From Aegilops tauschii subsp. strangulata (Eukaryota; Streptophyta; Magnoliopsida; Poales; Poaceae): DNA of 64,000 nucleotides. The position numbers and the translations under genes were made by a program. Position 1 is the first letter of the stretch; the number at the start of each line of letters is the position of its first letter. The notes below the pieces were generated by a model. It was not told where the DNA came from. It saw only the letters and a program-made list of their open reading frames with translations, and made no database searches. Shown in pieces: positions 12,289-24,691 of the stretch. The stretch is taken from the NCBI RefSeq assembly GCF_002575655.3, contig NC_053041.3:373533054-373597053 (forward strand), read 5' to 3'.

Positions 12289-13047
12289 ATGGAACCCACG
12301 AGGCAGGTCGTTCGACACACGACGGCCATTGGTGCCTCGGGATCACCTGCGGTGCTAGCTGAGATGATGACCTATCTGGGTTATCGCTGGCACCCTGAGT
12401 ACACCGTCTATGAGGAGTACCGGGACTTTAACCAGGAGCAGTACCGTGCCATCGTCCACCTCTACTCTCGGGAGTACGACTCCACTACTGTGCTGCACAC
12501 CGCACATGGTGTTAGTGTGACCACTGATATGGCTGTCCACGATGCTGCCTATGCTGCTCTGACACGTCTTCGTGGAGAGTATCAGGAGTTGGACACCTCC
12601 CCTTTCAGGCACATTGCTATCGCATCTGATGTTGGTGCGGAGGGATACTATACTGCTGCCTACTCCACTATCACCCGAGAGCCCTTCTACCATCAGCACC
12701 TGGTTCTGCATGCTGATGGGCTGGATCGAGCTAACCGAGCTCTTCGCCACGAGATGTACACCACCCGTGAGCACCTTTACCGTGCTCTGACGCTGCTGCA
12801 CCCATTTGTCCGATCTGGACAGGTACCGCGTACTGCGATCTACCCAGCCAGGACCGTGATGCCCCACGGTGTCGGTTGGCCAGAGGTGGGAGGCTACTCT
12901 CCCGCACTTGGCCCTCTTCTGCCACCTGAGCGTCGGGCTCTACACCTGAGTATCCGCGGCCCCCAGTCTGCTGACGTGGAGGGCTATCCGTTGCCTCACT
13001 ACCAGCTGTCGGGCTACAATTACCTCCACAGTACCTCTTGGGACTGA
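12289..13047 (+). CDS. ORF0: extra protein upstream of gag in the chromovirus
   Basis: An uninterrupted frame of 252 codons starts at ATG 12289, directly after CTTTGCTTTCAG, which looks like a 3' splice site. It is therefore preferred over the in-frame ATG at 12259. The protein begins MEPTRQVVRHTTAIG and is rich in Tyr, His, Arg and Glu. It holds a central HGVSVTTDMAVHDAAYAAL segment and a Pro/Tyr-rich C-terminus. No zinc knuckle, protease, coiled coil or membrane segment is evident. It lies between the primer-binding site and gag, in the sense orientation. Extra frames before gag ('orf0') are known from some rice gypsy elements such as RIRE2 and RIRE3; I infer the same kind of accessory role here. 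Function is unknown. Confidence 0.7.
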   Translation: MEPTRQVVRHTTAIGASGSPAVLAEMMTYLGYRWHPEYTVYEEYRDFNQEQYRAIVHLYSREYDSTTVLHTAHGVSVTTDMAVHDAAYAALTRLRGEYQELDTSPFRHIAIASDVGAEGYYTAAYSTITREPFYHQHLVLHADGLDRANRALRHEMYTTREHLYRALTLLHPFVRSGQVPRTAIYPARTVMPHGVGWPEVGGYSPALGPLLPPERRALHLSIRGPQSADVEGYPLPHYQLSGYNYLHSTSWD

Positions 13048-13283
13048 GGTAGGCTTGCTTGTAGTATTAGATGCATTCGCCGCGAGCCTGTGTGCCGCCT
13101 ATGATGTTTTAGTCTATGTACTGAACTCTATGTACTGAACTCTATGCATGACCCCTTTTGTAAGTTATGCCGACTACTATGTAGTAGCTATCGTGCTCCT
13201 TTCATTATGCATGTTTCATCATGAATGCTTCTTGTCATTGCAAATTTCCCAATGCTAAACTACCCCTGTTATATATTAGCAGG

Positions 13284-14018
13284 ATGGTTAGACCAGGTGG
13301 TCGTGGTCGTGGTGGCGATGCCCCACCACCACCTGAGTACATGGCTGGTATGATCCAACAGTTTGAACTGAACCGCCAATTCATGGAAAATATGATGGCT
13401 CAGTTTCCTCGCCCCAATATGAACCAGCAGCCAGCTCAAGTGACTCTTCAAGATTTCATACGCCTCAACCCAACCATCTACCGCAGCTCAACTCAGCCTC
13501 TGGATGCTGATGACTGGCTCCGTGACATCACCTATGAGATGGAGTCTGCTGATGTAGCCCCTGCCAGCTATGTCACCTTTGCTTCCTTCTTCTTGAAGGG
13601 ACCCGCAGCTCAATGGTGGGACAGCCACAGGCGTACTCTGCCAGCTGGAACAATAATCACATGGCCAGACTTCCAAGCTGCTTTCCGTGCCCGCTTCATT
13701 CCTCAGGGAGTCATGGACCGGAAGAAGCGTGAGTTCCGCAACCTCACCCAAGGCAACAAAACTGTCGAAGCTTATCAGCGGGAGTTTCTGGACTTGTCCC
13801 GCTATGCTGAAGAAGACATTGCAACTGATGCACGCAGACAGGAGAAGTTCCGTGATGGCCTTCAAGCTGACATCAAGCTCGCACTTCTAGTGCATGACTT
13901 TGATGATTTCGCCACCTTGGTGAATAAGGCCATCAATGTCGAGACTGGTCTGCAGGAATACCAGAGCTCTCACAGGCGCAACCGTGACACGGGCTCATCT
14001 TCGGGCTCGCCCGCATAG
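13284..14018 (+). pseudogene. gag: gag N-terminal and capsid part, closed by in-frame UAG
   Basis: The likely start is ATG 13284 (MVRPGGRGRGG), immediately after the acceptor-like TATTAGCAG; an upstream in-frame ATG at 13221 is less convincing. The capsid region is typical of plant gypsy Gag: LDADDWLRDITYEME, FFLKGPAAQWWDS, FRARFIP and VEAYQREFLDLSRYA. The frame stops at TAG 14016-14018, then continues open in the same frame into the zinc knuckle and pol. The stop thus splits Gag before its nucleic-acid-binding knuckle. The surrounding text suggests a CAG (Gln) became TAG. I call it a nonsense mutation, though read-through of UAG cannot be excluded. Confidence 0.85.
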
Positions 14019-14045
14019 AAGCGTAAGTTATGGATCCCGAACAAC

Positions 14046-17000
14046 ATGTACCGTCCAAATGCATCTGCCCCAAGGCAGACCTATGCCGCACCTCGTCTGC
14101 CTCCACCACCATCTAGGCAGTCAAGACTTCCAGCTCCACCATCCCAAGCTCCTGTTCCCACTCCGAATAATGGCTTGTGCTTCAGGTGTGGTCAACCAGG
14201 GCACCGTGCTAAAGAATGCAACCAGAACCAGAATCAACTGGCCCTTCCAGCAACTGGCCGTGGTAACAATCAGCCCCGCAACAACAATGCTAAGTCTTAT
14301 GGTCGTGCTCATGCCAACCACGTTGATCTCAACGAAGCTCAAGACCAGCCTGCTACTGTGATGGGTACACTCCTCGTAAATTCAGTACCAGCATCCGTTT
14401 TATTTGATACAGGTGCATCGCATTCATTCATGTCAGAAGATTTTGCATACAAGCACGACGTTAAATGTGAGGAGATGAACACCTCTGTATTGGTCAAAAA
14501 CCCCGTGGGACAGTGTCAAACCTCCTTGGTTGGCATCGATGTCCCCGTGGAAATCGAAGGGCTGGAATTCTATGCCTCTCCCATTATCCTGAAGTCGTCT
14601 AACATTGACCTCATTTTGGGTATGGATTGGTTGAAAGCGCATACTGCTTCTATAGTTTGCGCCACTAAAACCGTCCATCTGCTACACCCTTCAGATGAAA
14701 TAGTTGCTTACCAAGCTCATCTGGTGCAAAATGCCGAGGCAAGGCTCTATGCATTGAATGCTGCACCACTCGAGGGCATTGAAAACATTCCCGTCGTGCG
14801 TGAATTCCTCGATGTCTTTCCTGAAGAACTTCCAGGGATTCCCCCTGCTAGAGCTGTCGAATTCATCATCGACTTGAAACCAGGCACCACTCCTATAGCC
14901 AAGCGACCCTACAAAATGCCGCCGCATGAACTCCTTGAGCTTAAGGAGGAAATCGACAAATCCCTTCGCAAGGGATTCATTCGCCCAAGTTGCTCTCCTT
15001 GGAGAGCACCTTCTCTCTTTGTCAAGAAGAAGGATGGGACAAACCGGTTAGTTCAAGACTACCGTCCTATAAACCAAGCTACCATCCAGAATAAATACCC
15101 CCTTCCTCGGATCAATGATCTGTATGATCAACTGGCGGGTTCGTCAGTGTTCTCTAAGCTCGACTTGAGGTTGGGCTACCATCAGATCCGTGTTCGCGAA
15201 GAGGATATCCCAAAGACCGCCTTCGTGACTCGCTATGGTTCATACGAGTACACCGTCATGTCTTTCGGTTTAACCAATGCTCCAGCCACCTTCTCTCGTC
15301 TGATGAACTATATATTCATGGATTACCTCGACAAGTTCGTCGTGGTTTATCTGGATGATATCCTGGTATTTTCCAAGAACGAAGAAGAACATGCCGAACA
15401 TCTTCGACTTGTGCTGGAGAAGCTACGAGAACATCAACTATATGCCAAGTTCTCCAAATGTGAATTCTGGCTACCCGAAGTAACCTATCTCGGGCATGTC
15501 ATCTCTAAGGATGGTATTGCCGTCAACCCTGAACGAGTTCAGGCTATTCTTGATTGGACTCCTCCCAAGAACGTTAAGCAAGTCAGAAGTTTTCTCGGTC
15601 TCGCCAGCTATTGCCGTCGATTCGTCGAGAACTTCTCTAAGATCGCCAGGCCTCTGACTAACCTGTTGCATAAGGGTGTCAAGTTCCAATGGACAGACAA
15701 ATGTCAGGAAAGTTTCCAAGCACTCAAAGACAAGTTGACTTCTGCTCCAGTTCTAGCTCCACCTGATACTAAGAAGGACTTTGTCATTTACTGCGACGCT
15801 TCCCGTCAAGGATTAGGCTGTGTCCTAATGCAAGACCGCAAAGTGATTGCTTATGCCTCTCGGCAATTGCGCCCTCACGAAGAGAACTACCCAGTTCAAG
15901 ACCTCGAACTTGCTGCTGTCATTCATGCGCTGAAGCAGTGGCGACATTACCTTCTCGGTAATCGTTGCGAGATCTTCACTGACCACCAAAGTCTGAAATA
16001 TCTGTTTACTCAGCCAGATCTGAACCTCCGTCAACAGAGATGGATGGAGCTTGTTGCAGACTTTGACTTTGGTATTTCCTATACGCCAGGCAAGGCTAAT
16101 GTAATGGCTGATGCCTTGAGCCGCAAGTCTTACTGCAACCACCTCCAGGTTCACAAAGTTCAGCCCTCGCTTGTTGAAGAATTCAGGAAGCTGAACCTCC
16201 ATATTGTTCCTTCGGGTGCACTCACTCCCCCTCCTAAGGAGTTTGGCAAGGTGAACCTCCACGTTGTTACCCAGGGTTCCCTCAATACCCTAGTTGCTAA
16301 ACCAGATCTCGTGGATAGCATCAAAAGGCTACAGAAGTATGACTCTGAAGCCCACAAGATTAAGCGCTACCTCGCAGAAGGAAAGCCCTCATTCTTCACC
16401 ATTGCTGAAGATGGCACCCTATACTTCAAGGGCCGCCTAGTGGTGCCATGTGCAGAGAAAAACCTGGATATGACACAGGAAGTTATGAAAGAAGCTCATG
16501 ATACACCTCTGTGTATCCATCCTGGTAGCACAAAGATGTACCAAGACATCCGTCAGAGATTCTGGTGGTCTAATATGAAGCAAGACATTGCTCGTTATGT
16601 TGCTGAGTGTGACGTTTGCCGTCGTATCAAAGCAGAACATCAAAGGCCTGCTGGAACTCTGCAACCTATCTCTATTCCTGAATGGAAATGGGACCATGTT
16701 GAGATGGACTTCGTCACTGGATTTCCCAAATCACAGAAAGGTAATGATGCTATTCTTGTCGTCATTGACCGACTTTCCAAAGTTGCACATTTTCTGGCAG
16801 TCAAAGAAACGATCACTGCTAGCCAGTTGGCAACGCTCTATATGTCCAGGATTGTTTCACTCCACGGTATTCCATTGGTTATCAGCTCAGACCGTGGCAG
16901 CTTATTCACTTCAAGATTCTGGGCAAGTTTCCAAGAAGCTATGGGAACTCATCTGTCATTCAGTACTGCATTTCATCCTCAATCGCAAGGGCAAGTTGAA

Positions 17001-17753
17001 CGCGTCAATCAAGTTCTCGAAGACATGCTTCGAGCTTGCGTTATTTCCTTCGGCAAGAAATGGGAGGAATCTCTCCCGTATGCTGAGTTCTCTTATAATA
17101 ATAGCTATCAAGCTAGTCTGAAGATGGCCCCCTTCAAAGTGTTATATGGACGAAAGTGCCGAACCCCTCTAAACTGGTCAGAAACTGGGGAACGTCCACT
17201 CTTCGGTCCGGATATTATCCAAGATGCCGAAGAACAAGTCCGCATTATTCGCGAAAATCTCAAGACTGCTCAGTCACGTCAGAAGAGTCAGTATGACCGT
17301 CATCATAAAGACATGGTCTATCAACCTGGCGAAAAGGCTTATCTTCGAGTCACACCTATGAAGGGTGCTCACCGCTTCGGAATCAAGGGCAAACTAGCTC
17401 CTCGCTATATTGGCCCATTCACTATTCTCGAAAGGCGTGGAAAAGTGGCATACCAACTGGAGCTACCGCCGAACCTTGCTCAGGTTCACGATGTGTTCCA
17501 TGTGTCACAGCTCCGCCGTTGCTTCAAGGATCCAATCCGAGCTGTGGATCATGAAGTGCTCGAATTGCAGCAAGACCTCTCCTATAAGGAGCATCCGGTC
17601 CGCATTCTCGACCAAGCTGAACGTCGCACGCGTCAGAAGGCGATCAAGTTTCTCAAAGTCCAGTGGTCGCACCATTCTGAAGATGAGGCCACTTGGGAAC
17701 GAGAGGATCGTCTGCGCGAAGAATACCCCGCACTGTTTCCTTCTACCTCCTAA
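14046..17753 (+). CDS. pol: Chromovirus zinc knuckle and pol polyprotein
   Basis: A 1,235-codon frame, in the same frame as gag. Domains counted from the first Met: CCHC zinc knuckle at 45-58 ([14 protein letters not shown]); aspartic protease with [10 protein letters not shown], Asp about 121; reverse transcriptase with YLDD at 435-438; RNase H starting near YCDASRQG (Asp about 584) and ending MADALSR; integrase zinc domain from His about 818 to CDVCRR; integrase catalytic Asp 888, Asp 949 and Glu 985 (35 residues between the last two, the standard spacing). A GPF/Y-type segment (APRYIGPF) follows, then a C-terminal chromodomain (FLKVQW, EATWERE). All catalytic residues I checked are present and there is no internal stop. 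The chromodomain is expected to guide integration to particular chromatin. The first Met is only where the frame reopens after the UAG at 14016, so it is not a natural start. Confidence 0.93.
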   Translation: MYRPNASAPRQTYAAPRLPPPPSRQSRLPAPPSQAPVPTPNNGLCFRCGQPGHRAKECNQNQNQLALPATGRGNNQPRNNNAKSYGRAHANHVDLNEAQDQPATVMGTLLVNSVPASVLFDTGASHSFMSEDFAYKHDVKCEEMNTSVLVKNPVGQCQTSLVGIDVPVEIEGLEFYASPIILKSSNIDLILGMDWLKAHTASIVCATKTVHLLHPSDEIVAYQAHLVQNAEARLYALNAAPLEGIENIPVVREFLDVFPEELPGIPPARAVEFIIDLKPGTTPIAKRPYKMPPHELLELKEEIDKSLRKGFIRPSCSPWRAPSLFVKKKDGTNRLVQDYRPINQATIQNKYPLPRINDLYDQLAGSSVFSKLDLRLGYHQIRVREEDIPKTAFVTRYGSYEYTVMSFGLTNAPATFSRLMNYIFMDYLDKFVVVYLDDILVFSKNEEEHAEHLRLVLEKLREHQLYAKFSKCEFWLPEVTYLGHVISKDGIAVNPERVQAILDWTPPKNVKQVRSFLGLASYCRRFVENFSKIARPLTNLLHKGVKFQWTDKCQESFQALKDKLTSAPVLAPPDTKKDFVIYCDASRQGLGCVLMQDRKVIAYASRQLRPHEENYPVQDLELAAVIHALKQWRHYLLGNRCEIFTDHQSLKYLFTQPDLNLRQQRWMELVADFDFGISYTPGKANVMADALSRKSYCNHLQVHKVQPSLVEEFRKLNLHIVPSGALTPPPKEFGKVNLHVVTQGSLNTLVAKPDLVDSIKRLQKYDSEAHKIKRYLAEGKPSFFTIAEDGTLYFKGRLVVPCAEKNLDMTQEVMKEAHDTPLCIHPGSTKMYQDIRQRFWWSNMKQDIARYVAECDVCRRIKAEHQRPAGTLQPISIPEWKWDHVEMDFVTGFPKSQKGNDAILVVIDRLSKVAHFLAVKETITASQLATLYMSRIVSLHGIPLVISSDRGSLFTSRFWASFQEAMGTHLSFSTAFHPQSQGQVERVNQVLEDMLRACVISFGKKWEESLPYAEFSYNNSYQASLKMAPFKVLYGRKCRTPLNWSETGERPLFGPDIIQDAEEQVRIIRENLKTAQSRQKSQYDRHHKDMVYQPGEKAYLRVTPMKGAHRFGIKGKLAPRYIGPFTILERRGKVAYQLELPPNLAQVHDVFHVSQLRRCFKDPIRAVDHEVLELQQDLSYKEHPVRILDQAERRTRQKAIKFLKVQWSHHSEDEATWEREDRLREEYPALFPSTS

Positions 17754-17775
17754 ATCTCGGGACGAGATTTCTTGT

Positions 17776-17786
17776 AGTGGAGGAGA
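17776..17786 (+). other. Polypurine tract of the chromovirus
   Basis: The purine-rich AGTGGAGGAGA lies just before the 3' LTR (17789), in the expected place for plus-strand priming. Confidence 0.8.
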
Positions 17787-17788
17787 TT

Positions 17789-20700
17789 TGTAACACCCTG
17801 AGGATCATGCTACAGTAACCCTCTGTGATTAAGCTAATCATGTTGCTAAACAGGGCTTGATCACATTTGGAACACATTTCTTTCAAACTCCTAATTCAAA
17901 CTTCAATTAAATTTAAAGTGGAAAATAAAAGTTTTCAAAAATTTAAACAAAAATGTTCGGGCACTGCCAGAAATTGCACTGATAATTGTTGTGGAGAAAA
18001 CACATTTTTATAAAATACCTAAATACTTTTAAGTGAAATAAAACAGAAAAGGAAATAAACAAATAAAAAGAAAACAGAAACAGAACAGGCAAAGGAAAAA
18101 AGAAAAAAAAAAGGAGAAGGCCCTTTCCCCCCCGCTGGACCCCTGGCCTGACTGGGCCGACCCCCGGCCCAGCCGGCCTAGCCCATCTCCCACTCCCGCT
18201 CGCCCCCTTCCCTGTTCCCCCGACCGGGGTCGGAACAGGGGCCGTCCCCGCTGCACCCCCTCGCCGGCGACGGGGAGGATAAGGGCGCCAGCTCCCCCCG
18301 CCTCCTCGGGCCTCTCTCCCACTCACCCCCTGCTCTCCCTCTCGGCCGCTGCGCCTCCCCCCGTCAGATCCACCTCCCTCTCCCCTTCGTTCCCCACGCC
18401 CGACGCGCTCGCCGCCGTTCCCGTCGTTCTCACGGCCACCGTGCCCCAGTCGCCACCTCGCCGTGTCATACGCCGTCGCCGCCCTCGACTACACCACCTC
18501 CGCCTCTCCGTTGAAGCTCGGAGCCACTGCAACGGCCTCCCCGAGCTCGTCTTCAACTTCGGACGCCGGCGACCCCCTTCTTCCCCGGCGATGACCTGCT
18601 GCTCCTAAGCTCTCACCGGCCTCCGTGTGCCGCGTGGTGAGCCTCTTCCCCCCTCCTCCCATGTCCTTTCTCTCTCGCGCGCCCCCTAGCTTCTTCCCCG
18701 CGCGCGCCCGAACGCCGCGCCGCGGAGCTCGCCGCCGGCGGGTCTCCGGTGACCTTTTGGTCACGGGCTCAAGCCCGCAGCACTCCCCACCGCACGTAGA
18801 AGCTTCCCAGCCCCTCCGCTTGCTCGACCGCCCGCCGTAGCCACGTTTCCGTCGGGCACCCGTGCGCGTCGCCGCCTCCGCCGCTCGCCGGCGCCGATTC
18901 CGGCCAAGTCCGGCGAAGCCCCGGCCACCCCTGGATGCGGCGTTGCGAGCCCTTTCGAATGGGCCTAGCCCCGCTCCTCCCCGAGCCCCGTAGCGCGATT
19001 CCGGCCAACTCCGGCGAGGGGCCGCCGCTGCTTTGGTCGCCGGAGTTGCTCCGGCGCCGGCCGCCGACGTGGCCGGCCTGGGGCCACCCCAGTGCCTCTG
19101 CCAGTGGGCCCCGTGGGCCCCGTTGACTGGGTCAACCCAGTCAACGTGCTGACTGGGCAGGCCCAGCCACTGACATGCGGGTCCCGCCGCAAAAATAAAA
19201 AAAGAAAAAGAAAAGGAAAATGTTTTATAAATAAAAATAATTAATTAATCTAATCACTCACTGACAGGTGGGCCCAGTAGTTAATTAACTAAAAATTAAT
19301 TAGTTTAATCTTCTGTTAACCCACTGTCTATGACAGGTGGGTCCCCCGTGTCAGTTTTGACCAGTCAACCGGACTGTTGACCGCTGACGTCACTCATACG
19401 TCATGCTGACGTCATATCCCTTTTTCTGTTAATTAAATAATTCCAGAAATTCAAATATTCTTTGAAAATTCATATCTTTTAAACCGTAACTCGGATGAAA
19501 ATGTTTCCTATATGAAAGTTGCTCAGAACGACGAGACGAATCCGAATACGCAGACCGTTCGTCCACCACACCTCCCTAACATACCGAACTAGCAACTTTC
19601 CCCCTCCGGTCCGTCTGTCCGAAAACGCGAAACATCGGGAATACCTCCCGGATGTTCCCCCCCTTCGCCGGTACCACCTACTGTCGCGTTAGGACACACC
19701 TATCACCGTTCATTGTCATGTCACGCATCATCATGCTTATGTTTGCATTGTATTTACTGTTTCTTCCCCCTCTTCTCTCCGGTAGACTACGAGACCGACA
19801 CTGCTGCTGCCCAGTTCGACTACGGAGTTGACGACCCCTCCTACTTGCCAGAGCAACCAGGCAAGCCCCCCCTTGATCACCAGATATCGCCTATTCTTCT
19901 CTATATTGCTTGCATTAAAGTAGTGTAGCATGTTACTGTTTTCCGATATCCTATCCTGATGCATAGCCTATCCTTGCTACTACTGTTGTTACCTTTACCT
20001 GCAATCCTACATGCTTAGTATAGGATGCTAGATTTCCATCAGTGGCCCTACATTCTTGTCCGTCTGCTGTGCTATACTATCGGGCCGTGATCACCGGGCG
20101 GTGATCACGGGTATATACTTATATACTACATACATGACACATGTGATGACTAAAGTCGGGTCGGCTCGTAGGAGTACCCGCAAGTGGATCTTTGTGGCGG
20201 AGCGACAGGGCAGGTTGAGACCGCCTAGGTGAGAGGTGGGCCTGGCCCTGGTCGGCGTTCGCGGATACTTAACACGCTTAACGAGATCTTGGTATTTGAT
20301 CTGAGTCTGGCCATTTGGTCTATACGCACTAACCATCTACGCGGGAGTAGTTATGGGTATCCCGGCGTTGTGGTATCAGCCGAAGCCTTCTTGACGTCAG
20401 CGACTGAGTGGCGCACGCCGGATTGGACTGGAACGCCACTAGGCTAGGTCTGCTTCCGGCCGCGTACGCAACGTGCAGGTGTGCATAGGGCGATGGGCCT
20501 AGACCCCTGCGCGCATAGGGTTAGACCGGCGTGCTGACCGCTCTGTTGTGCTTAGGTGGGGCTGCGACGCGTTGATCTTACGAGGCCGGGCATGACCCAG
20601 GAAAGTGTGTCCGGCCAAATGGGATCGAGCGTGTTGGGTTATGTGGTGCACCCCTGCAGGGAAGTTTATCTATTCGAATAGCCGTGTCCCTCGGTAAAAG

Positions 20701-21502
20701 GACGACCCGGAGTTGTACCTTGACCTTATGACAACTAGAACCGGATACTGAATAAAATACAACCTTCCAAGTGCCAGATACAACCCGGTGATCGCTCTCT
20801 AACAGGGCGACGAGGAGGGGATCGCCGGGTAGGATTATGCTATGCGATGCTACTTGGAGGACTTCAATCTACTCTCTTCTACATGCTGCAAGATGGAGAT
20901 GGCCAGAAGCGTAGTCTTCGACAGGACTAGCTATCCCCCTTTTATTCTGGCATTCTGCAGTTCAGTCCACTGATATGCTCCTTTACAGATATACCCATGC
21001 ATATGTAGTATAGCTCCTTGCTTGCGAGTACTTTGGATGAGTACTCACGGTTGCTTCTCTCCCTCTTTTCCCCCTTTCCTTTCTATCTGGTTGTCGCAAC
21101 CAGATGTTGGAGCCCAGGAGCCAGACGCCACCGTCGGCGACGACACTTACGACACTGGAGGTGCCTACTACTACGTGCAGCCCGCTGACGACGATCAGGA
21201 GTAGTTAGGAGGATCCCAGGCAGGAGGCCTGCGCCTCGTTCGATCTGTATCCCAGTTTGTGGTAGCCTTCTTAAGGCAAACTTGTTTAACTTATGTCTGT
21301 ACTCAGATATTGTTGCTTCCGCTGACTCGTCTGTGATCGAGCACTTGTATTCGAGCCCTCGAGGCCCCTGGCTTGTATTATGATGCTTGTATGACTTATT
21401 TATGTTTTAGAGTTGTGTTGTGATATCTTCCCGTGAGTCCCTGGTCTTGATCGTACACATTTGCGTGCATGATTAGTGTACGGTCAAATCGGGGGCGTCA
21501 CA
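17789..21502 (+). repeat. 3' LTR of the chromovirus
   Basis: 3,714 bases, nearly identical to the 5' LTR. Differences seen by eye include a shorter C run, extra A residues near 18100 and about 30 substitutions. It repeats the hairpin (20085-20110) and both acidic segments. It ends GGGGGCGTCACA next to the duplication TATAT. Confidence 0.95.
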
Positions 21503-24168
21503 TATATATAAGCCATGGGATGAAACTAACCCCGACGGAAAATAGCAGTCATTCCCAATATTGTCCTGTGTAAGTACATCGAAAGGCATGTTAAGCAGAA
21601 CAGGCTAAACATCAACCAAATATATCCACGGTAGACAACATAATCTCCAAATGATAGCTTAAGTGTGTACGTTTAAGGACGCTAGTTAAGAAAAACAAGA
21701 AGTGGAAAGGTGTGTTAACTGCAATAGGCTAACATTTAATGACAAGCAAATATAGTCATTCAAACTGGTATTTTGCAGGTCTAAGTACACTAGTTATTGT
21801 TAAATAAAATGGAAAGGTGTGTTAACTACAACATGCTTAATAGCAACCAAATATAGTACTTCATAGTGTTATTGTTGAAATTGAACTGCAAAGTTCATAC
21901 TTGCACATATAGAACATCATGTTTTGAATAACTGAAATAAACAAGGCATACTACGAACAACGAAAGATAGCAATTGAATTGGACATATGCTGACTACAAA
22001 CAACTGAACAACCAAAAACCGTTAAAAGAGGCATATGCTCGCTACAACAGACTTAATAGCAACCAAATATAGTCATTCATAGTGGTATTGTTGAAAATGG
22101 TATTGATGAAATTGAACTGCACAGTTCATACTTGCACATATAGAACATAACGTTGTGAATAAATGAAATAAGCAAGGCATACTATGAACAACCAAAGATA
22201 GCAATTGCAACTGGACATTGATGTCTACTACGCAACCTTCTTGTAGACGTTGTTGGGCCTCCAAGTGCAGAGGTTTGTAGGACAGTAGCAAATTTCCCTC
22301 AAGTGGATGACCTAAGGTTTATCAATCCGTGGGAGGCGTAGGATGAAGATGGTCTCTCTCAAGCAACCCTGCAACCAAATAACAAAGAGTCTCTTGTGTC
22401 CCCAACACATCCAATACAATGGTAAATTGTATAGGTGCACTAGTTTGGCGAAGAGATGGTGATACAAGTGCAATATGGATGGTAGATATAGGTTTTTGTA
22501 ATCTGAAAATATAAAAACAGCAAGGTAGCAAGTGATAAAAGTGAGCACAAACGGTATTGCAATGTGTTGAAACAAGGCCTAGGGTTCATAGTTTCACTAG
22601 TGCAAGTTCTCTCAACAATAATAACATAGTTGGATCATATAACTATCCCTCAACATGCAACAAAGAGTCACTCCAAAGTCACTAATAGCGGAGAACAAAC
22701 GAAGAGATTATGGTAGGGTACAAAACCACCTCAAAGTTATTCTTTCCAATCAATCCGTTGGGCTATTCCTATAAGTGTCACAAACAGCCCTAGAGTTCGT
22801 ACTAGAATAACACCTTAAGACACAAATCAACCAAAACCCTAATGTCACCTAGATACTCCAATGTCACCTCAAGTATCCGTGGGTATGATTATACGATATG
22901 CATCACACAATCTCAGATTCATCTATTCAACCAACACAAAAGTACTTCAAAGAGTGCCCCAAAGTTTCTACCGGAGATTCAAGACGAAAACGTGTGCCAA
23001 CCCCTATGCATAAGTTCATGGGCGGAACCCGCAAGTTGATCACCAAAACATACATCAAGTGAATCACGTGATATCCCATTGTCACCACAGACACGCACGG
23101 CAAGACATACATTAAGTGTTCTCAAATCATTAAAGACTCAATCCGATAAGATAACTTCAAAGGGAAAACTCAATGCATGACAAGAGAGTAGAGGGGGAGA
23201 AGAAACATAAGATCCAACTATAATAGCAAAGCTCGCGATGCATCAAGATCGTGCCAAATCAAGAACACGAGAGAGAGATCAAACACATAGCTACTGGTAC
23301 ATACCCTCAGCCCCGAGGGTGAACTACTCCCTCCTCGTCATGGAGAGCGCCGGGATGATGAAGATGGCCACCAGTGAGGGATCCCCCCTCCGGCAGGGTG
23401 CCGGAACAGGGTATCGATTGGTTTTTGGTGGCTACAGAGGCTTGCGGCGGCAGAACTCCCGATCTATTCTGTCCCCCGATCGTTTTAGGGTATATGGGTA
23501 TATATAGGAGGAAGAAGTACGTCAGGGGAGCCACGAGGGGCCCACGAGGGTGGAGGGCGCGCCCTAGGGGGGTGGGCGCGCCCCCACCTCGTGGCTCCCT
23601 CGTTTCTTTCCTGACGTGCACTCCATGTCTATCAGGTTGCTTTCCTTCCAAAAATATCTTCTCCAGAAGGTTTCATTCCGTTTCGACTCCGTTTGATATT
23701 CCTTTTCTTCGAAACACTGAAACAAGGGAAAAAACAGGAACTGGCACTGGGCTCTGGGTTAATAGGTTAGTCCCAAAAGTAATATAAAAGTGTTTAATAA
23801 AGCCCATAAACATCCAAAATAGATAATATAATAGCATGGAATAATAAAAAATTATAGATACGTTGGAGACGTATCAGACATATGCTAAATACAAATAGTC
23901 GAACAACCAAAAACCGTTAAAAGAGGCATATGCTCGCTACAACAGGCTTAACAACAACCAAATATAATCATTCAAAGTGGTATTATTGAAACTGGTATTG
24001 ACAAAATTGAATTGCACAGTTCATACTTGCACATATAGAACATCATATTGTCAATAAAATAAATAAACAAGGCATACTACAAACAACTAAAGATAGCAAT
24101 TGAAATTGGACATATGCTAACTGCAAACAACCGAACAACCAAAAAATGTTAAAATAGGCATATGCTAG
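21503..24168. repeat. CACTA copy A middle: about 231-bp tandem repeats around a solo LTR
   Basis: Excluding the solo LTR, this AT-rich stretch is built of diverged tandem units of about 231 bases. A marker phrase (AAGGCATACTA.GAACAAC) recurs at 21943 and 22174, with related units at 24070 and, past element C, from 36941 to 37210. Copy B has the same units at 48770-49260. No gene is visible. Confidence 0.65.
22219..23876 (-). mobile_element. Solo gypsy LTR, duplication GACAT
   Basis: Read on the minus strand it runs TGATACGTCTCCAACG to GCGTAGTAGACATCA, 1,658 bases, flanked by GACAT at 22214-22218 and 23877-23881. No internal region is present, so it is a solo LTR left by LTR-LTR recombination. 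Copy B shows the uninterrupted site (GGACATATGCTAACTAC near 48995). A TATATA box candidate is near 23500-23506 on the minus strand. Confidence 0.93.
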
Positions 24169-24389
24169 CACTAGTGCAGGATGCTGCTAATGCGACACTA
24201 CGATCAGAGACCCTTCGACGAAACTGTGTGCGATGCAATAATCGCAAATGGTGGTGTAAAAAAACCCGTCAAAAAAGGCGCAAAACGTTTGCGATGATGG
24301 ATGCATTAAACACGGTCCAGATTTTAGTTGCATGTGCGATTCAGGGCATACGGTTCAGTTCAATTAACCGTTTTCGATGAGTAGGAACA

Positions 24390-24645
24390 AAAGAAACGGG
24401 CAACCAGATGAAGGTGTGTGCGATGTACAGCATACGGTTCACTCGGATGAACTATTTGTGATTAGACAACACAAAAGAAACAGTCAGCCAGATCAAGGTG
24501 TGTGCAATGTACAGCATACAGTTCACTCGGATGAACTGTTTGTGATTAGGCAACACAAAAGAAACGGTCAGCCAGATCAAGGTGTGTGCGATGTACGACA
24601 TGCAGTTCACCCGGATGAACTGTTTGCGTTGAGACAAGAGAACAT
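24390..24645. repeat. 84-bp subterminal tandem repeat, three copies
   Basis: Units beginning AAGAAAC(G/A)G(G/T)CA at 24391, 24475 and 24559 repeat every 84 bases near the left end of element C and contain GTGTGTGCGATGTAC. Subterminal repeats of this kind are transposase-binding regions in CACTA elements. Because 84 is a multiple of three, the array stays open as a 94-codon frame; I do not regard that as a gene. Confidence 0.8.
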
Positions 24646-24691
24646 AAACGGTTCAATATAACAAATACCATAAATATTGCAAGGTTCAAAT

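Larger units (their letters stand above)
8240..21502 (+). mobile_element. Complete Tekay/Del-clade chromovirus (Ty3/gypsy)
   Basis: A full LTR retrotransposon of 13,263 bases flanked by the 5-base duplication TATAT (8235-8239 and 21503-21507). Both LTRs are 3,714 bases and run TG to CA. Order: LTR, primer-binding site, ORF0, gag, pol (protease, RT, RNase H, integrase, chromodomain), purine tract, LTR. The C-terminal chromodomain and pol order place it in the chromovirus branch, most like Tekay/Del. By hand I count about 30 differences between the LTRs (roughly 0.8 percent), mostly transitions, so the insertion is recent. It landed in CACTA copy A just past the Stowaway MITE. One in-frame UAG in gag (14016) may make it defective. 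Confidence 0.95.

Noticed and set aside
24377..24661. A 94-codon frame with three internal repeats
   Set aside because: It is an 84-bp subterminal tandem repeat of a CACTA end; the frame stays open only because the period is a multiple of three.
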